Positions 16,108 through 23,669 of a stretch of DNA of 28,093 nucleotides are shown one piece after another. The number at the start of each line of letters is the position of its first letter. Position 1 is the first letter of the stretch. This stretch comes from CAJWLW01 sp963580095 (GTDB lineage: Bacteria; Verrucomicrobiota; Lentisphaeria; JABSQK01; CAJWLW01), in the NCBI GenBank assembly GCA_963580095.1, contig CAUZJQ010000019.1, positions 1 through 28,093 on the forward strand, read 5' to 3'. The notes under the pieces are model-generated. The model saw nothing but the letters and a program-made list of their open reading frames with translations. It did no database searches and was not told where the DNA came from. Both the position numbers and the translations under genes were made by a program.

Positions 16108-16136
16108 TTGGATGTCGGGCGTTTGGACATTATAGT
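16108..16136 (+). promoter_or_regulatory. Candidate promoter for the SHD1 protein gene
   Basis: TTGGAT (16108-16113) and TATAGT (16131-16136) are spaced 17 nt apart, matching 3/6 and 5/6 consensus. It lies 80 nt before the ATG at 16217, which has GGAG at 16207-16210. Confidence 0.35.
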
Positions 16137-16216
16137 CGGACGTGGCAGCAGATTAACAGCATCTGCCAAGGCTCGGGACAATGGATGAAGGCAATCGAAC
16201 AACTCTGGAGAATTTG

Positions 16217-17179
16217 ATGCGGAGATTATGTGGATTTATATACACGCTGCTTGGCGTTTTGATGCTCTCAGCGATGTGCACCAGTGCCCAGGACGATCTT
16301 GATGCCCTGAAGGCGGCGATGCAGGCGGGTAATCTCGCTGGACTCGAGGGGTTGCTCCAGGGCGCTGCACCCGGGAATGACGATATCATGAAACAGCTCG
16401 CGAAAGACGATGGCGTCGAAAATATCCAGATTGGTGCGGTCGAATCGGCGGGTAATAAAGCGACAGTCACCGCCACTGCCACACGGCACGGACGCCGGGT
16501 CCGGGCCATGGTGAAGGCGGAATACGGCCCTGACGGCTGGAAGTTCGAAACGTCCGAGTGGACGGATATCGGTGGCGCGCCCAATCCGCCGAAATCCACT
16601 TCTGAGAACAGACGATCCCCAGCGCCTGCCAGGCAAAATGTCGAACGACCGTCGCGAGATGGATTGGGCGTCAACCGCCGCCTGGGGGACATGCCGGACC
16701 GACGTGCCAAGCCAGCTGCATCGGCACCCCCGCCAGCCCCGGACTCGCAGAACCCCGTCTCGAAAAAATCTCCCGCGGCCGACCAGGGGCAACCGCAGGG
16801 CGAAGCGGCGGAGTTGACCGGCGATGAACGAGTCTGGGTAAGCTCCAAAGGTACCAAAATGGTCGGTACGTTGATCGGGTATGGAGATGGCACGGTAATC
16901 ATCAGGCGGAGCCGCGACGGCAAGCATCTCCAGCTCGAGTTGGCGCGGTTCAGCAAAAAGGACCAGGCGTACCTGCAGTCATTAGATCGAGACGAGGCGC
17001 CGGACGCCGGCGGGGAGCGCACCTGGACCAGCCGCAAAGGCAACAAGGTCGTTGGGCGCCTGGTCAGTTTCGAAGAAGGTGTCGCGGTCATCGAAAAAAG
17101 CGAAGATGGCGGGACTGTCAAGATCAAGCGCGAGCAATTCAGCCAACCGGACCAGGACTATCTGGACAGTTTGTGGTAG
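16217..17179 (+). CDS. Secreted protein with two SHD1 (SLA1 homology 1) repeats
   Basis: The ATG at 16217 has GGAG six bases upstream and opens a signal peptide (MRRLCGFIYTLLGVLMLSAMCTSAQ), so it is preferred over the ATG at 16181. The 320-aa product has an N-terminal alpha/beta region (26-117) of unknown type, which may be a small NTF2-like or amyloid-like fold. A proline-rich linker follows (121-200). Two SHD1 repeats come next: 205-257 (RVWVSSKGTKMVGTLIGY, ARFSKKDQAYL) and 267-320 (RTWTSRKGNKVVGRLVSF, EQFSQPDQDYL). SHD1 domains are abundant in exported proteins of Planctomycetota, Verrucomicrobiota and Lentisphaerota, where their ligand is mostly unknown. The protein probably resides in the periplasm or cell envelope. 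Confidence 0.85.
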   Translation: MRRLCGFIYTLLGVLMLSAMCTSAQDDLDALKAAMQAGNLAGLEGLLQGAAPGNDDIMKQLAKDDGVENIQIGAVESAGNKATVTATATRHGRRVRAMVKAEYGPDGWKFETSEWTDIGGAPNPPKSTSENRRSPAPARQNVERPSRDGLGVNRRLGDMPDRRAKPAASAPPPAPDSQNPVSKKSPAADQGQPQGEAAELTGDERVWVSSKGTKMVGTLIGYGDGTVIIRRSRDGKHLQLELARFSKKDQAYLQSLDRDEAPDAGGERTWTSRKGNKVVGRLVSFEEGVAVIEKSEDGGTVKIKREQFSQPDQDYLDSLW

Positions 17180-17360
17180 AAGCCCCCGGCTCGACTTACT
17201 CATGCCGGGCAGGCTGCCCTGGCAACCCGCAGAGTGTTGCCGCCGATTACTTTTCGGATGTCCGCATCCGACTATCCGTGTTGAACCAGCCCGCCGGCGA
17301 GATGTCGGGCATTGTGAGCTTACAATTGAGCTCTGAAATTTTCAAATCGAGAGGTCTTGC

Positions 17361-17663
17361 ATGAGTTCTCCGACTCAGTAGGTGTCGCAGTGGTTAGCCG
17401 GATTCGGGGATGTCCTTGAACGAAGGGATACGGCTGCGGCCGTGGAGATGTTTGAGCAGGAATGCTATTGGCGGGATTTGGTGGCGTTTACCTGGAATAT
17501 TGTGACGGTGGAAGGACAGGAAAGTATCGAGGCGATGCTGGATGCGAGACTGGGGGATGTACAGCCGCTGTGCTGGCTGTGCCGGTTGGTTGACTGGCGC
17601 TGTGTGCGGATGTACACTGGCTGCGTGTCAACGATTTCAGTCGAAGTGGGTTCGAGAGTATGA
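17361..17663 (+). pseudogene. Remnant of a flavin-containing monooxygenase N-terminal (NTF2-like) domain
   Basis: An ATG at 17361, preceded by a good GAGAGG, is followed after six codons (MSSPTQ) by an in-frame TAG at 17379-17381. The same frame then reads VSQWLAGFGDVLERRD, CYWRDLVAFTWNIVTVEG and SIEAMLDARLGDVQP, which is the NTF2-like N-terminal domain of a class of NAD(P)/FAD-dependent monooxygenases about 600 aa long. A weak echo (TGCVSTISVEVGS) of the domain's end follows, then a stop at 17661-17663. The flavin and NADPH domains are missing, since the next gene begins at 17709. It is best read as a decayed and truncated gene. A short expressed protein from the GTG at 17382 is possible but less likely. 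Confidence 0.7.
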
Positions 17664-17708
17664 CTGACAAGTGCCATATCAGCAGGATCAAGCTGCCGGA
17701 GTTGTGCG

Positions 17709-19358
17709 ATGGGTGATCTGATCGGGCATTGGCCTTTGGCCGGAAATGCCGGCAACCGCGCCGCTGCCGACCTGCAATCGAGCCCGGCCGACATCGAATT
17801 CGGCCATGCGGGGCCGGACGGGAAACCGGACACGGCTGCTGCCTTCAACGGCCGCTCGTCCTGCATCGAGATTGCAGATCATCCGGCACTCGACCTCGGG
17901 CAGGACGATTTTGCGATCACGGCGTGGGTTAACAGTGATGCCGACCGGCACGATGTCGCCGGCAGCATCCTGAGCAAGTACGACCCCGAGCTCCGCCGAG
18001 GTATGCATCTCTACATCGCAACGAACGATGGGGTGACATCGGCAGCGCTGGCGAATGCGCGGCAGTTGAGTTTCGGCATCGACGACGCACGCGCCGATCA
18101 GACGTGGGCCGACTGCGGACGCCCGGGCAATGCCGTGAAGATCGACACGTTGTCCGTAGTCAATGAAGAACTCTACGCCGGTACCCTCGAGATCGGTGCC
18201 GACGAGTGCGGGCACCTGTGGCGCTATGCTGGCGGGCAAGACTGGGTCGACCTCGGCAATCCCGTCGGCTGCAACGCTGTTCGCTGTCTTGTCGAGTTCA
18301 ACGGCGACCTCTATTGTGCCACCGGTCGTTATGCTTTGGCGGGTTCCTGTCTGGGCGAAATCCTGAACACCACGCCGGGTGGCCAGGTGTTCCGCCTAAC
18401 GGCGGAGGGTGAGTGGATCTATTGCGGGCATCCCGGTGAAGCCGTTGGTCTGCCGGATGACATGGACACTGGCGAGTACAACTTTGGCAAGGCGGATGAT
18501 GCGACATCGCTACAGGTCTGGAACGGTTCGCTCTACGTCGTCAGTAACCACATCAAGGGTGTCTGGCGCTACGACGGCGGCACGGAGTGGACCTGCGTCG
18601 GTCCCGATTCCCGGGTTTTGTCGTTGACTGTCTATCGTGGCGCGCTCTATGCCCTGGGCAACGGCGGCCCGATCTACCGCTTCGATGGCGGCAACGAATG
18701 GACAGACTGCGGCACGCCGGAGGGATCGACTCAGAATTATGGTGCAGCCACTGTGCGCGGCGAGCTCTACGTCGGCACCTGGCCTGGCGCTGAAGTTTTT
18801 CGCTATGCGGGGGACAACAACTGGCAAGGCTTCGGACGGGTTGGTTACGAGATGGAAGTCATGGCCATGACGATGTACAACGGCAAGCTCTATGTCGGCA
18901 GCCTGCCGATGGCGCACGCCTGGCGGATGGAGGAAACAGGCGACGACCGGCAGTTCGATGTGATCGCGAATCTCGACGAGACGCCGGTGAAGCTGCGGCG
19001 CCTCTGGTCAATGGCCATCCATGACGGCCGTTTGTACGCTGGCACCTTGCCGGGCGGTCGTGTATTTGCCTTTGAAGCGGGCAAGATGGCTACCTGGGAC
19101 CGGCGCTTCCCCGGCGGTTGGCATCACCTGGCTGCAGTCAAACGCGGTGGTAGCCTGGAATTGTATGTCGACGGCGTCCTGCAAGCGTCTTCGACACCGT
19201 TTCTGCCGGGCGACTTCACTCTTGGCAATACTTGTCCATTGTCGATCGGTTTCGGAGCGGACACGTATTTTTCAGGAATGATGAGCGACGTTCGTCTCTA
19301 TCGCGGCGCGCTCGATCACGGAGTGATCGGGGAGCTTTGCGGCAATGGAGAGGGATAA
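17709..19358 (+). CDS. LamG-like lectin domain interrupted by a seven-repeat beta-propeller
   Basis: This 549-aa protein starts at an ATG with GGAG seven bases upstream. Residues 5-125 match the first half of a LamG/concanavalin-A-like domain (IGHWPLAGNAGNRAAADL, AAAFNGRSSCIEI, FAITAWVNSDADRHD, SILSKYD). Residues 466-543 match its second half (GGWHHLAAVKRGGSLELYVDG, LSIGFGADTYFSGMMSDVRLY). Between them lie seven repeats of the pattern NG-x-LYVGT-P-G-x-V-x-RYDGG-x-EW-x-x-CG, with LY centred at 155, 201, 275, 313, 353, 394 and 442. TWADCGRPG at 132-140 looks like the closing strand of the last blade. No signal peptide is visible. The role is probably carbohydrate binding or cleavage; catalytic residues cannot be named. 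Confidence 0.8.
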   Translation: MGDLIGHWPLAGNAGNRAAADLQSSPADIEFGHAGPDGKPDTAAAFNGRSSCIEIADHPALDLGQDDFAITAWVNSDADRHDVAGSILSKYDPELRRGMHLYIATNDGVTSAALANARQLSFGIDDARADQTWADCGRPGNAVKIDTLSVVNEELYAGTLEIGADECGHLWRYAGGQDWVDLGNPVGCNAVRCLVEFNGDLYCATGRYALAGSCLGEILNTTPGGQVFRLTAEGEWIYCGHPGEAVGLPDDMDTGEYNFGKADDATSLQVWNGSLYVVSNHIKGVWRYDGGTEWTCVGPDSRVLSLTVYRGALYALGNGGPIYRFDGGNEWTDCGTPEGSTQNYGAATVRGELYVGTWPGAEVFRYAGDNNWQGFGRVGYEMEVMAMTMYNGKLYVGSLPMAHAWRMEETGDDRQFDVIANLDETPVKLRRLWSMAIHDGRLYAGTLPGGRVFAFEAGKMATWDRRFPGGWHHLAAVKRGGSLELYVDGVLQASSTPFLPGDFTLGNTCPLSIGFGADTYFSGMMSDVRLYRGALDHGVIGELCGNGEG

Positions 19359-19429
19359 AAGGATACCCCAGCCCAAGTAGCTGGAGAGACAGGTCGGGGG
19401 CGTCTTGGTGGCGGCTCCTCGATGTCGTT

Positions 19430-19467
19430 ACACCGGCAGGTTCTGCGGGCTCGATTCGTGCCGGTGT
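19430..19467. repeat. Inverted repeat between convergent genes, possible bidirectional terminator
   Basis: ACACCGGCA (19430-19438) and TGCCGGTGT (19459-19467) are perfectly complementary over 9 bp with a 20-nt spacer. It lies in the 129-nt gap between the convergent LamG-propeller and GH31/36-like genes. No T-run follows on either strand, so factor-independent termination is not certain. Confidence 0.4.
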
Positions 19468-19487
19468 CCAGGCAGGGGGCTTGCAGC

Positions 19488-21671
19488 TTACGGCAACCGG
19501 TATCGGACGCGATAGTATGCCGGGCAGCCGTCGCCGCTGTCGGTGTCGCCGAGTGCCGGCGGCGGCGTCATTGGAGTCCAGTCGGGGAAGGCCTCGCCGC
19601 CGGAGTCTTCAATCTTCATGTCGACCCAGGTTTCACCGTCACGATCGAGGAACTCGGCTGTGTGCGGTTGGATTTTTCCGTTGTGTGGTACCATCTCGAC
19701 GCCTTTCACGGCGGCGCCGGGGGGCAACGGAAAACGGACGCGGCGTGTTTCGGATGCGGTCACGCGCGCTTCCTTCTCGCTGTAGGTGACAGCGGCCTGT
19801 TTCGAAATTGCCAGGGCGGCGTACCACCCGGCCAGCGGGCCTTCACTGCGCTGGCGCCAGATCTCCGGGGGGTCCTCGAAATTCTTGGGGCGCCGCACGT
19901 GGACAATGTCGGTGATGTTGAGCGGGGCGTTCTCCTGCACGCGGATGCCGGCGCGGCGTCGCAGGAAATCCCGCGGCCGCATTGGCAGGTAACAGGTGTA
20001 GGGGTGAAAGGCGTGCTCGACATCCGGCACCTCGGCGGCGCAGAACACCAGCATCGCGGTGTAGTACTCCATCTGCTTGGTGATCGACAGGTGATACGGG
20101 TCGGTGAGGAACAGCATGTCACGCTGCAATCGCGTGGCGATGTCGCTGCGCTCGTACCAGTGCCGGGTGTCGTAGACATGATCCTCGCAGAGTAGGTTGG
20201 CGTCGGCATAGGGCTGCATATAGCAGTCGCCGAGAGAGGCTTTGCTTACCAGGCAATGCTTCTTTACAGATTTTGCCTTTTTGTAGATGAGTGCCTGCGC
20301 CTTCAGGCTCATCATGTCGCCGATGCCCCAGTCGGGGTCGTGGAACTTGTAGTGGCGCGGGTCGGGCCCGCGCCAGTGATTCGAGCGGAGCCAGTCTACG
20401 TCGAGACAGCCCGGCTTGCTCGAGACGATGTACTCGACCTGCTTGAGCAGGTAGCTGCGGCCCTTGGGATGGGTCCAGTCGATGAGCCCGAGCTTCGGGT
20501 CGTCATCGTAGAGGTGTTCGGTGTTGTAATAGGTCTCTGTCGATGGGGTGATGGGCTTGCACAGCGCTTCGGGATGTTTCTGGAAGTAGGGGATCTTCTT
20601 GTTCACCATGAACGGGTGGATGTAGAAGCACACATGCACACCGTTGCTATGAAACTCATCCACGATCTGGCGAAATCCGTTCGTGCCGCCCAGCGTGCGC
20701 ACGGGCCTGTAGTCGCCGTAAATCCGGAAGATGCCCTGCTCGAACATGACGTTCATTTCCTTGGCGCGCAGCGATTTCTTGACGGTATAGGTCCAGCGTC
20801 GCAGGTTGTCGGGATTGATCACCGCCATGCGTTTGTCGCGGTCTTCCTGGCTGATGTCGTACGTGGGCTTTCCCGCGTCGAGCTCACGCCATTGTCGCAG
20901 GTACTCGAGACTGGCCTTGTAGACAGGGGCACTCCAGAAAGTCGGGTGGTTCGACGATTTTTTGCGGGTCAACCCGAGACGATCGGAAATGAGCCGGTGC
21001 TCGTCGAGGATGTCATGCGCGCCTTCGAGCCCGGGCACGATATAAACGACTGGCAGCCGTCCCCCGGTGCAGGACGGGCGGACAATGTCGAAATTGCAGG
21101 ATAACCGTTGGTCCCGCACACTCAGGCGCATGATGCCGAGCGGCAGGCCGCCGGGAATCGAGAAACCGACAAAACCGCTCTCGGTCTGCAGGCTGAAGGC
21201 GCGTGGCGGGACGTTCCAGACATAAGTGGGCGGGCGTTCTCGCGGGTCCGGCATGCCGCCGGGGTCGGCGCCGAAAACGCTGATCATGTGCATGTACGCG
21301 GTGGAGACGCCGATTTCCTGGTCGCGGTCCTTTTCCCAGAGCCGGTCCCATTCGTCGGACACGTAGCTTTGCCAGCGGTCGCCCCGCCAGGTGGTTTCAG
21401 GAAAGTAGGTGAGGCAGTCGAACTGCTTTTTCTTCGTTTCGATCCAGAAGGCGACCTGGCATTCACGCACAGCGATGTGTGCGGTGCCGAGGCCTTTGAC
21501 CGTTGCCTGATAGTGATCGGCTCCGGCATCCCGCCACTGGCCCAGGCTGGTTGGCTGGCTGTTGAGCAGCGGGGCCAGGGGTAGCGTGGCTCCGACCTGC
21601 ATGTCTTTCAGGAGCCGCAGTTGGGTGCGGTCGAATTCGAACGTCCAGCCATCATGTTGGATTGTAGGCAT
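19488..21671 (-). CDS. GH31/GH36-like glycoside hydrolase (distant)
   Basis: This 727-aa protein has an N-terminal beta-rich region (1-~225), a central barrel (~290-640) and a C-terminal sandwich. The barrel contains segments that resemble clan GH-D / GH31 alpha-glycosidases: FRIYGDYRPVRTLGGTNGFRQIVDEFHSNGVHVCFYIHP (315-353, broken here as motif range), LGLIDWTHPKGRSYL (394-408) and GCLDVDWLRSNHW (421-433), where Asp424 or Asp426 would sit at the nucleophile position, then CLVSKASLGD. No signal peptide is visible. A ribosome binding site AGGGAT precedes the ATG. It is the last gene of the four-gene minus-strand operon and converges on the split LamG gene. Activity on an alpha-linked sugar is inferred from fold-level resemblance only. 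Confidence 0.6.
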   Translation of the reverse strand: MPTIQHDGWTFEFDRTQLRLLKDMQVGATLPLAPLLNSQPTSLGQWRDAGADHYQATVKGLGTAHIAVRECQVAFWIETKKKQFDCLTYFPETTWRGDRWQSYVSDEWDRLWEKDRDQEIGVSTAYMHMISVFGADPGGMPDPRERPPTYVWNVPPRAFSLQTESGFVGFSIPGGLPLGIMRLSVRDQRLSCNFDIVRPSCTGGRLPVVYIVPGLEGAHDILDEHRLISDRLGLTRKKSSNHPTFWSAPVYKASLEYLRQWRELDAGKPTYDISQEDRDKRMAVINPDNLRRWTYTVKKSLRAKEMNVMFEQGIFRIYGDYRPVRTLGGTNGFRQIVDEFHSNGVHVCFYIHPFMVNKKIPYFQKHPEALCKPITPSTETYYNTEHLYDDDPKLGLIDWTHPKGRSYLLKQVEYIVSSKPGCLDVDWLRSNHWRGPDPRHYKFHDPDWGIGDMMSLKAQALIYKKAKSVKKHCLVSKASLGDCYMQPYADANLLCEDHVYDTRHWYERSDIATRLQRDMLFLTDPYHLSITKQMEYYTAMLVFCAAEVPDVEHAFHPYTCYLPMRPRDFLRRRAGIRVQENAPLNITDIVHVRRPKNFEDPPEIWRQRSEGPLAGWYAALAISKQAAVTYSEKEARVTASETRRVRFPLPPGAAVKGVEMVPHNGKIQPHTAEFLDRDGETWVDMKIEDSGGEAFPDWTPMTPPPALGDTDSGDGCPAYYRVRYRLP

Positions 21672-21717
21672 GATTTGATCCCTGCTGTTCGGGTGGTGTT
21701 AACACAGACGCTGCAAA

Positions 21718-22899
21718 TCAGTATGGCAGGCGCCAGCGGACGATTTCGTGGACGTTGCGTTCGGCGCCGCCCGGCTCCCTTGGCTCGTTGACATAGGCAC
21801 AGACGCAGCAGCAGGTGACCAGTTCGCCGTTGTCTAGTTCGACGGTCGAACCCCAGCCGGTGTAGCAGTCCGCCGACATCGCAAGTTGGATGGGCCGGTC
21901 GAAGCTCCAGGTGTTGCCGTTGTCGCTGCTGACGATTGCCCAGATTCCAAAGGGCAGGTGATAGTTGGTGTAGGTAGCCAGCAACCGCCCGTCGTCGAGC
22001 AGCAGCAGATGCACTTGGACCTCGGCGGTGTTGCCCATGATCCAGGGGGTGCTCCAGGTGGCACCCTGGTCGGTAGATCGGCTCAGGTACGTGACCTGCC
22101 CGCCCTCGCCGTGGGTGCCGGGTGGATTGGAACGCAGGGCGCAGAGCAGCGTACCGTCGGCGCAGCGGACGGCGCAGGTCTCTCCAAACCGGCAGTTGTC
22201 CCAGTCGACTTTTCCTTCGGAGAAGGACCAGGTGTCGCCGCCATCGCTCGAGCGGGCGATCTCGAGGTGAGGTGAGGGTGCGAAAGGCACGCCGACATCG
22301 CCGTAGAGGTGATCGAGATATTGCGAACGCAGGGCGCGCACCATCAGCAGGCTGCCGTCATCCTCGACGACAAGCCGTCGGGGTACTGTCGGGCTGTTGA
22401 TCGTATCCGTTCGCCAGGTGCGGCCGCGGTCGCTGGAGCGGTAGTAGACCATCTGCGTGATATCCTCGACGAAGGCCTTGGACTCGACAGTCATCAGCAG
22501 TGAATCGTCGGTCAAGGCGGTGAGGCTCATCTCCTTCCCGAAGAGTTCCGTCTCGTTGACTTCTGTCCAGGTATCGCCGCGATCGCTGCTGGTGTAGACG
22601 TGGATGCCGAAGAGCCCGGCGGCGGTGACGCGGCGACAGACCGCGAGGATCAGGGTGTGATCGGAAAGTTGTGCGACCGCACCCTTGAAATTGCCGCGGG
22701 GCCCGACGCGGATACGGACCGCGGGCGAGTAGTTGGAGACGGTGATACGCTGGAGGTTGACGCCGGTGAACCCGGTGATGGCGGCGGCATACTGACTGTA
22801 ATCGTAGCCGGCGCGCAGGGGGTTGTTGCGCGTTTCTTCCTCGTCGGTCGGCCGCAGGCCGCCGCTGATGTCGATGTACTTGTCGTTGTCGAGTACCAT
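21718..22899 (-). CDS. BNR/Asp-box repeat protein, exo-alpha-sialidase-like propeller
   Basis: The ATG at 22899 gives a 393-aa product starting MVLDNDKYIDISGG; the longer open frame upstream is a shadow of the RraA-like gene. Five Asp-box motifs of the form S-x-D-x-G-x-T-W are visible at 104-111, 155-162, 217-224, 275-282 and 324-331, consistent with a six-bladed sialidase-type propeller. Candidate catalytic residues exist (Arg and Glu in CRFGETCAVRC, Tyr in DCYTGWGS) but the RIP motif of true sialidases is absent. The start lies 10 nt after the RraA-like stop, so the genes are co-transcribed. No signal peptide is visible. Proteins of this type are often annotated as sialidases, but many act on other sugars or are non-catalytic. 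Confidence 0.78.
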   Translation of the reverse strand: MVLDNDKYIDISGGLRPTDEEETRNNPLRAGYDYSQYAAAITGFTGVNLQRITVSNYSPAVRIRVGPRGNFKGAVAQLSDHTLILAVCRRVTAAGLFGIHVYTSSDRGDTWTEVNETELFGKEMSLTALTDDSLLMTVESKAFVEDITQMVYYRSSDRGRTWRTDTINSPTVPRRLVVEDDGSLLMVRALRSQYLDHLYGDVGVPFAPSPHLEIARSSDGGDTWSFSEGKVDWDNCRFGETCAVRCADGTLLCALRSNPPGTHGEGGQVTYLSRSTDQGATWSTPWIMGNTAEVQVHLLLLDDGRLLATYTNYHLPFGIWAIVSSDNGNTWSFDRPIQLAMSADCYTGWGSTVELDNGELVTCCCVCAYVNEPREPGGAERNVHEIVRWRLPY

Positions 22900-22909
22900 G
22901 AGACGAACT

Positions 22910-23635
22910 CTACAGTTCGACGTTCTTGAATTTCGTGAAGCCGTATTTCTCGAACAACTCGATGCCGATGCGTCGTTTGTCGGCGATTGACAAATCGGTG
23001 CGGCGCCATTGCCGGTGCAGGTCGTGCTCGAAGGCGCGCATGGAAATGAGCTGCTCCGGCAGAATCTCCAGGCAGGTGGGCGGTACGACGATGACCCCTT
23101 CGTCATTGGCGTGGATGACGTCGCCAGGATTGACTGTGATGCCGCCGATGTTGACCGGTTCATTGATTTTGGTAAAGCGCAGCGCGGTGTGGTGGACGCA
23201 TTTGCCGCGGGCGTACACGGCGAGACCGGCGCTGGTGACGCCGGCAACGTCGCGCACCCGGCCATCGCTGACGACGCCGATGCAGCCGGCGCGGGTGAGG
23301 ACCTTTGCCATGCCGTCGCCGATGACGCATTCGTGATCTGGCCGTTCGCCGACGGTTTTGATGATCCAGACGGCCGGCAGATCCATCGCCTCGATCTGCT
23401 CGAGTTGTTCCCAGTACAATTCCAGCGCGACAGGATTATCCGGGGAACTGCTGTCGAGTTCACAGGTCACGGCAACGCCGACGGTTGGACTGATGGTCGG
23501 GGTGAGCGACTGAATGTCGCCGCTCATGTAATAGTCGTGCGTCGGGGTGTGGTCGATGTAGTTGATGGTGTTGGCAAGCAGGGCCGTGTCGAAGTCGGCG
23601 AGTTCGCGCATCAGTTGAAAAAGGTCGAGGGGCAT
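22910..23635 (-). CDS. RraA-like protein (HMG/CHA aldolase or oxaloacetate decarboxylase type)
   Basis: The ATG at 23635, preceded by an AAGGGAA-like site, gives a 241-aa protein; the in-frame GTG at 23689 adds a non-family extension. The family signature is IGDGMAKVLTRAGCIGVVSDGRVRDVAGV (motif range 105-133), with Gly107-Asp108 and Arg128-Asp129 matching the substrate- and metal-binding residues. PGDVIHANDEGVIVVP (170-185) is also typical. Metal-dependent members cleave 4-hydroxy-4-methyl-2-oxoglutarate or decarboxylate oxaloacetate; others of this shape regulate RNase E. Placement between a LamG-barrel gene and a sialidase-like gene points to an aldolase-type step on a keto-acid sugar. That is inference; no member of known sugar-acid specificity can be matched from sequence alone. 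Confidence 0.8.
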   Translation of the reverse strand: MPLDLFQLMRELADFDTALLANTINYIDHTPTHDYYMSGDIQSLTPTISPTVGVAVTCELDSSSPDNPVALELYWEQLEQIEAMDLPAVWIIKTVGERPDHECVIGDGMAKVLTRAGCIGVVSDGRVRDVAGVTSAGLAVYARGKCVHHTALRFTKINEPVNIGGITVNPGDVIHANDEGVIVVPPTCLEILPEQLISMRAFEHDLHRQWRRTDLSIADKRRIGIELFEKYGFTKFKNVEL

Positions 23636-23669
23636 GGGGGGATTCCCTTTTGGTTCGGAAGGGTGGAGG

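Larger units (their letters stand above)
15921..16216. other. Divergent 296-nt intergenic region between prepilin-like and SHD1 genes
   Basis: No gene is recognisable here. It holds facing promoter candidates (listed separately), a perfect 12-bp palindrome CCCGCATGCGGG at 16080-16091, and ATTGGATGTCGGGCGTTT at 16107-16124, which matches ATTCGACGTTGGGCGTTT in the kinase spacer (5123-5140) at 15 of 18 positions. Confidence 0.6.

Noticed and set aside
17379..17381. TAG as a recoded (pyrrolysine) codon
   Set aside because: No other gene in the window shows internal TAG and the protein is truncated anyway, so decay explains it.
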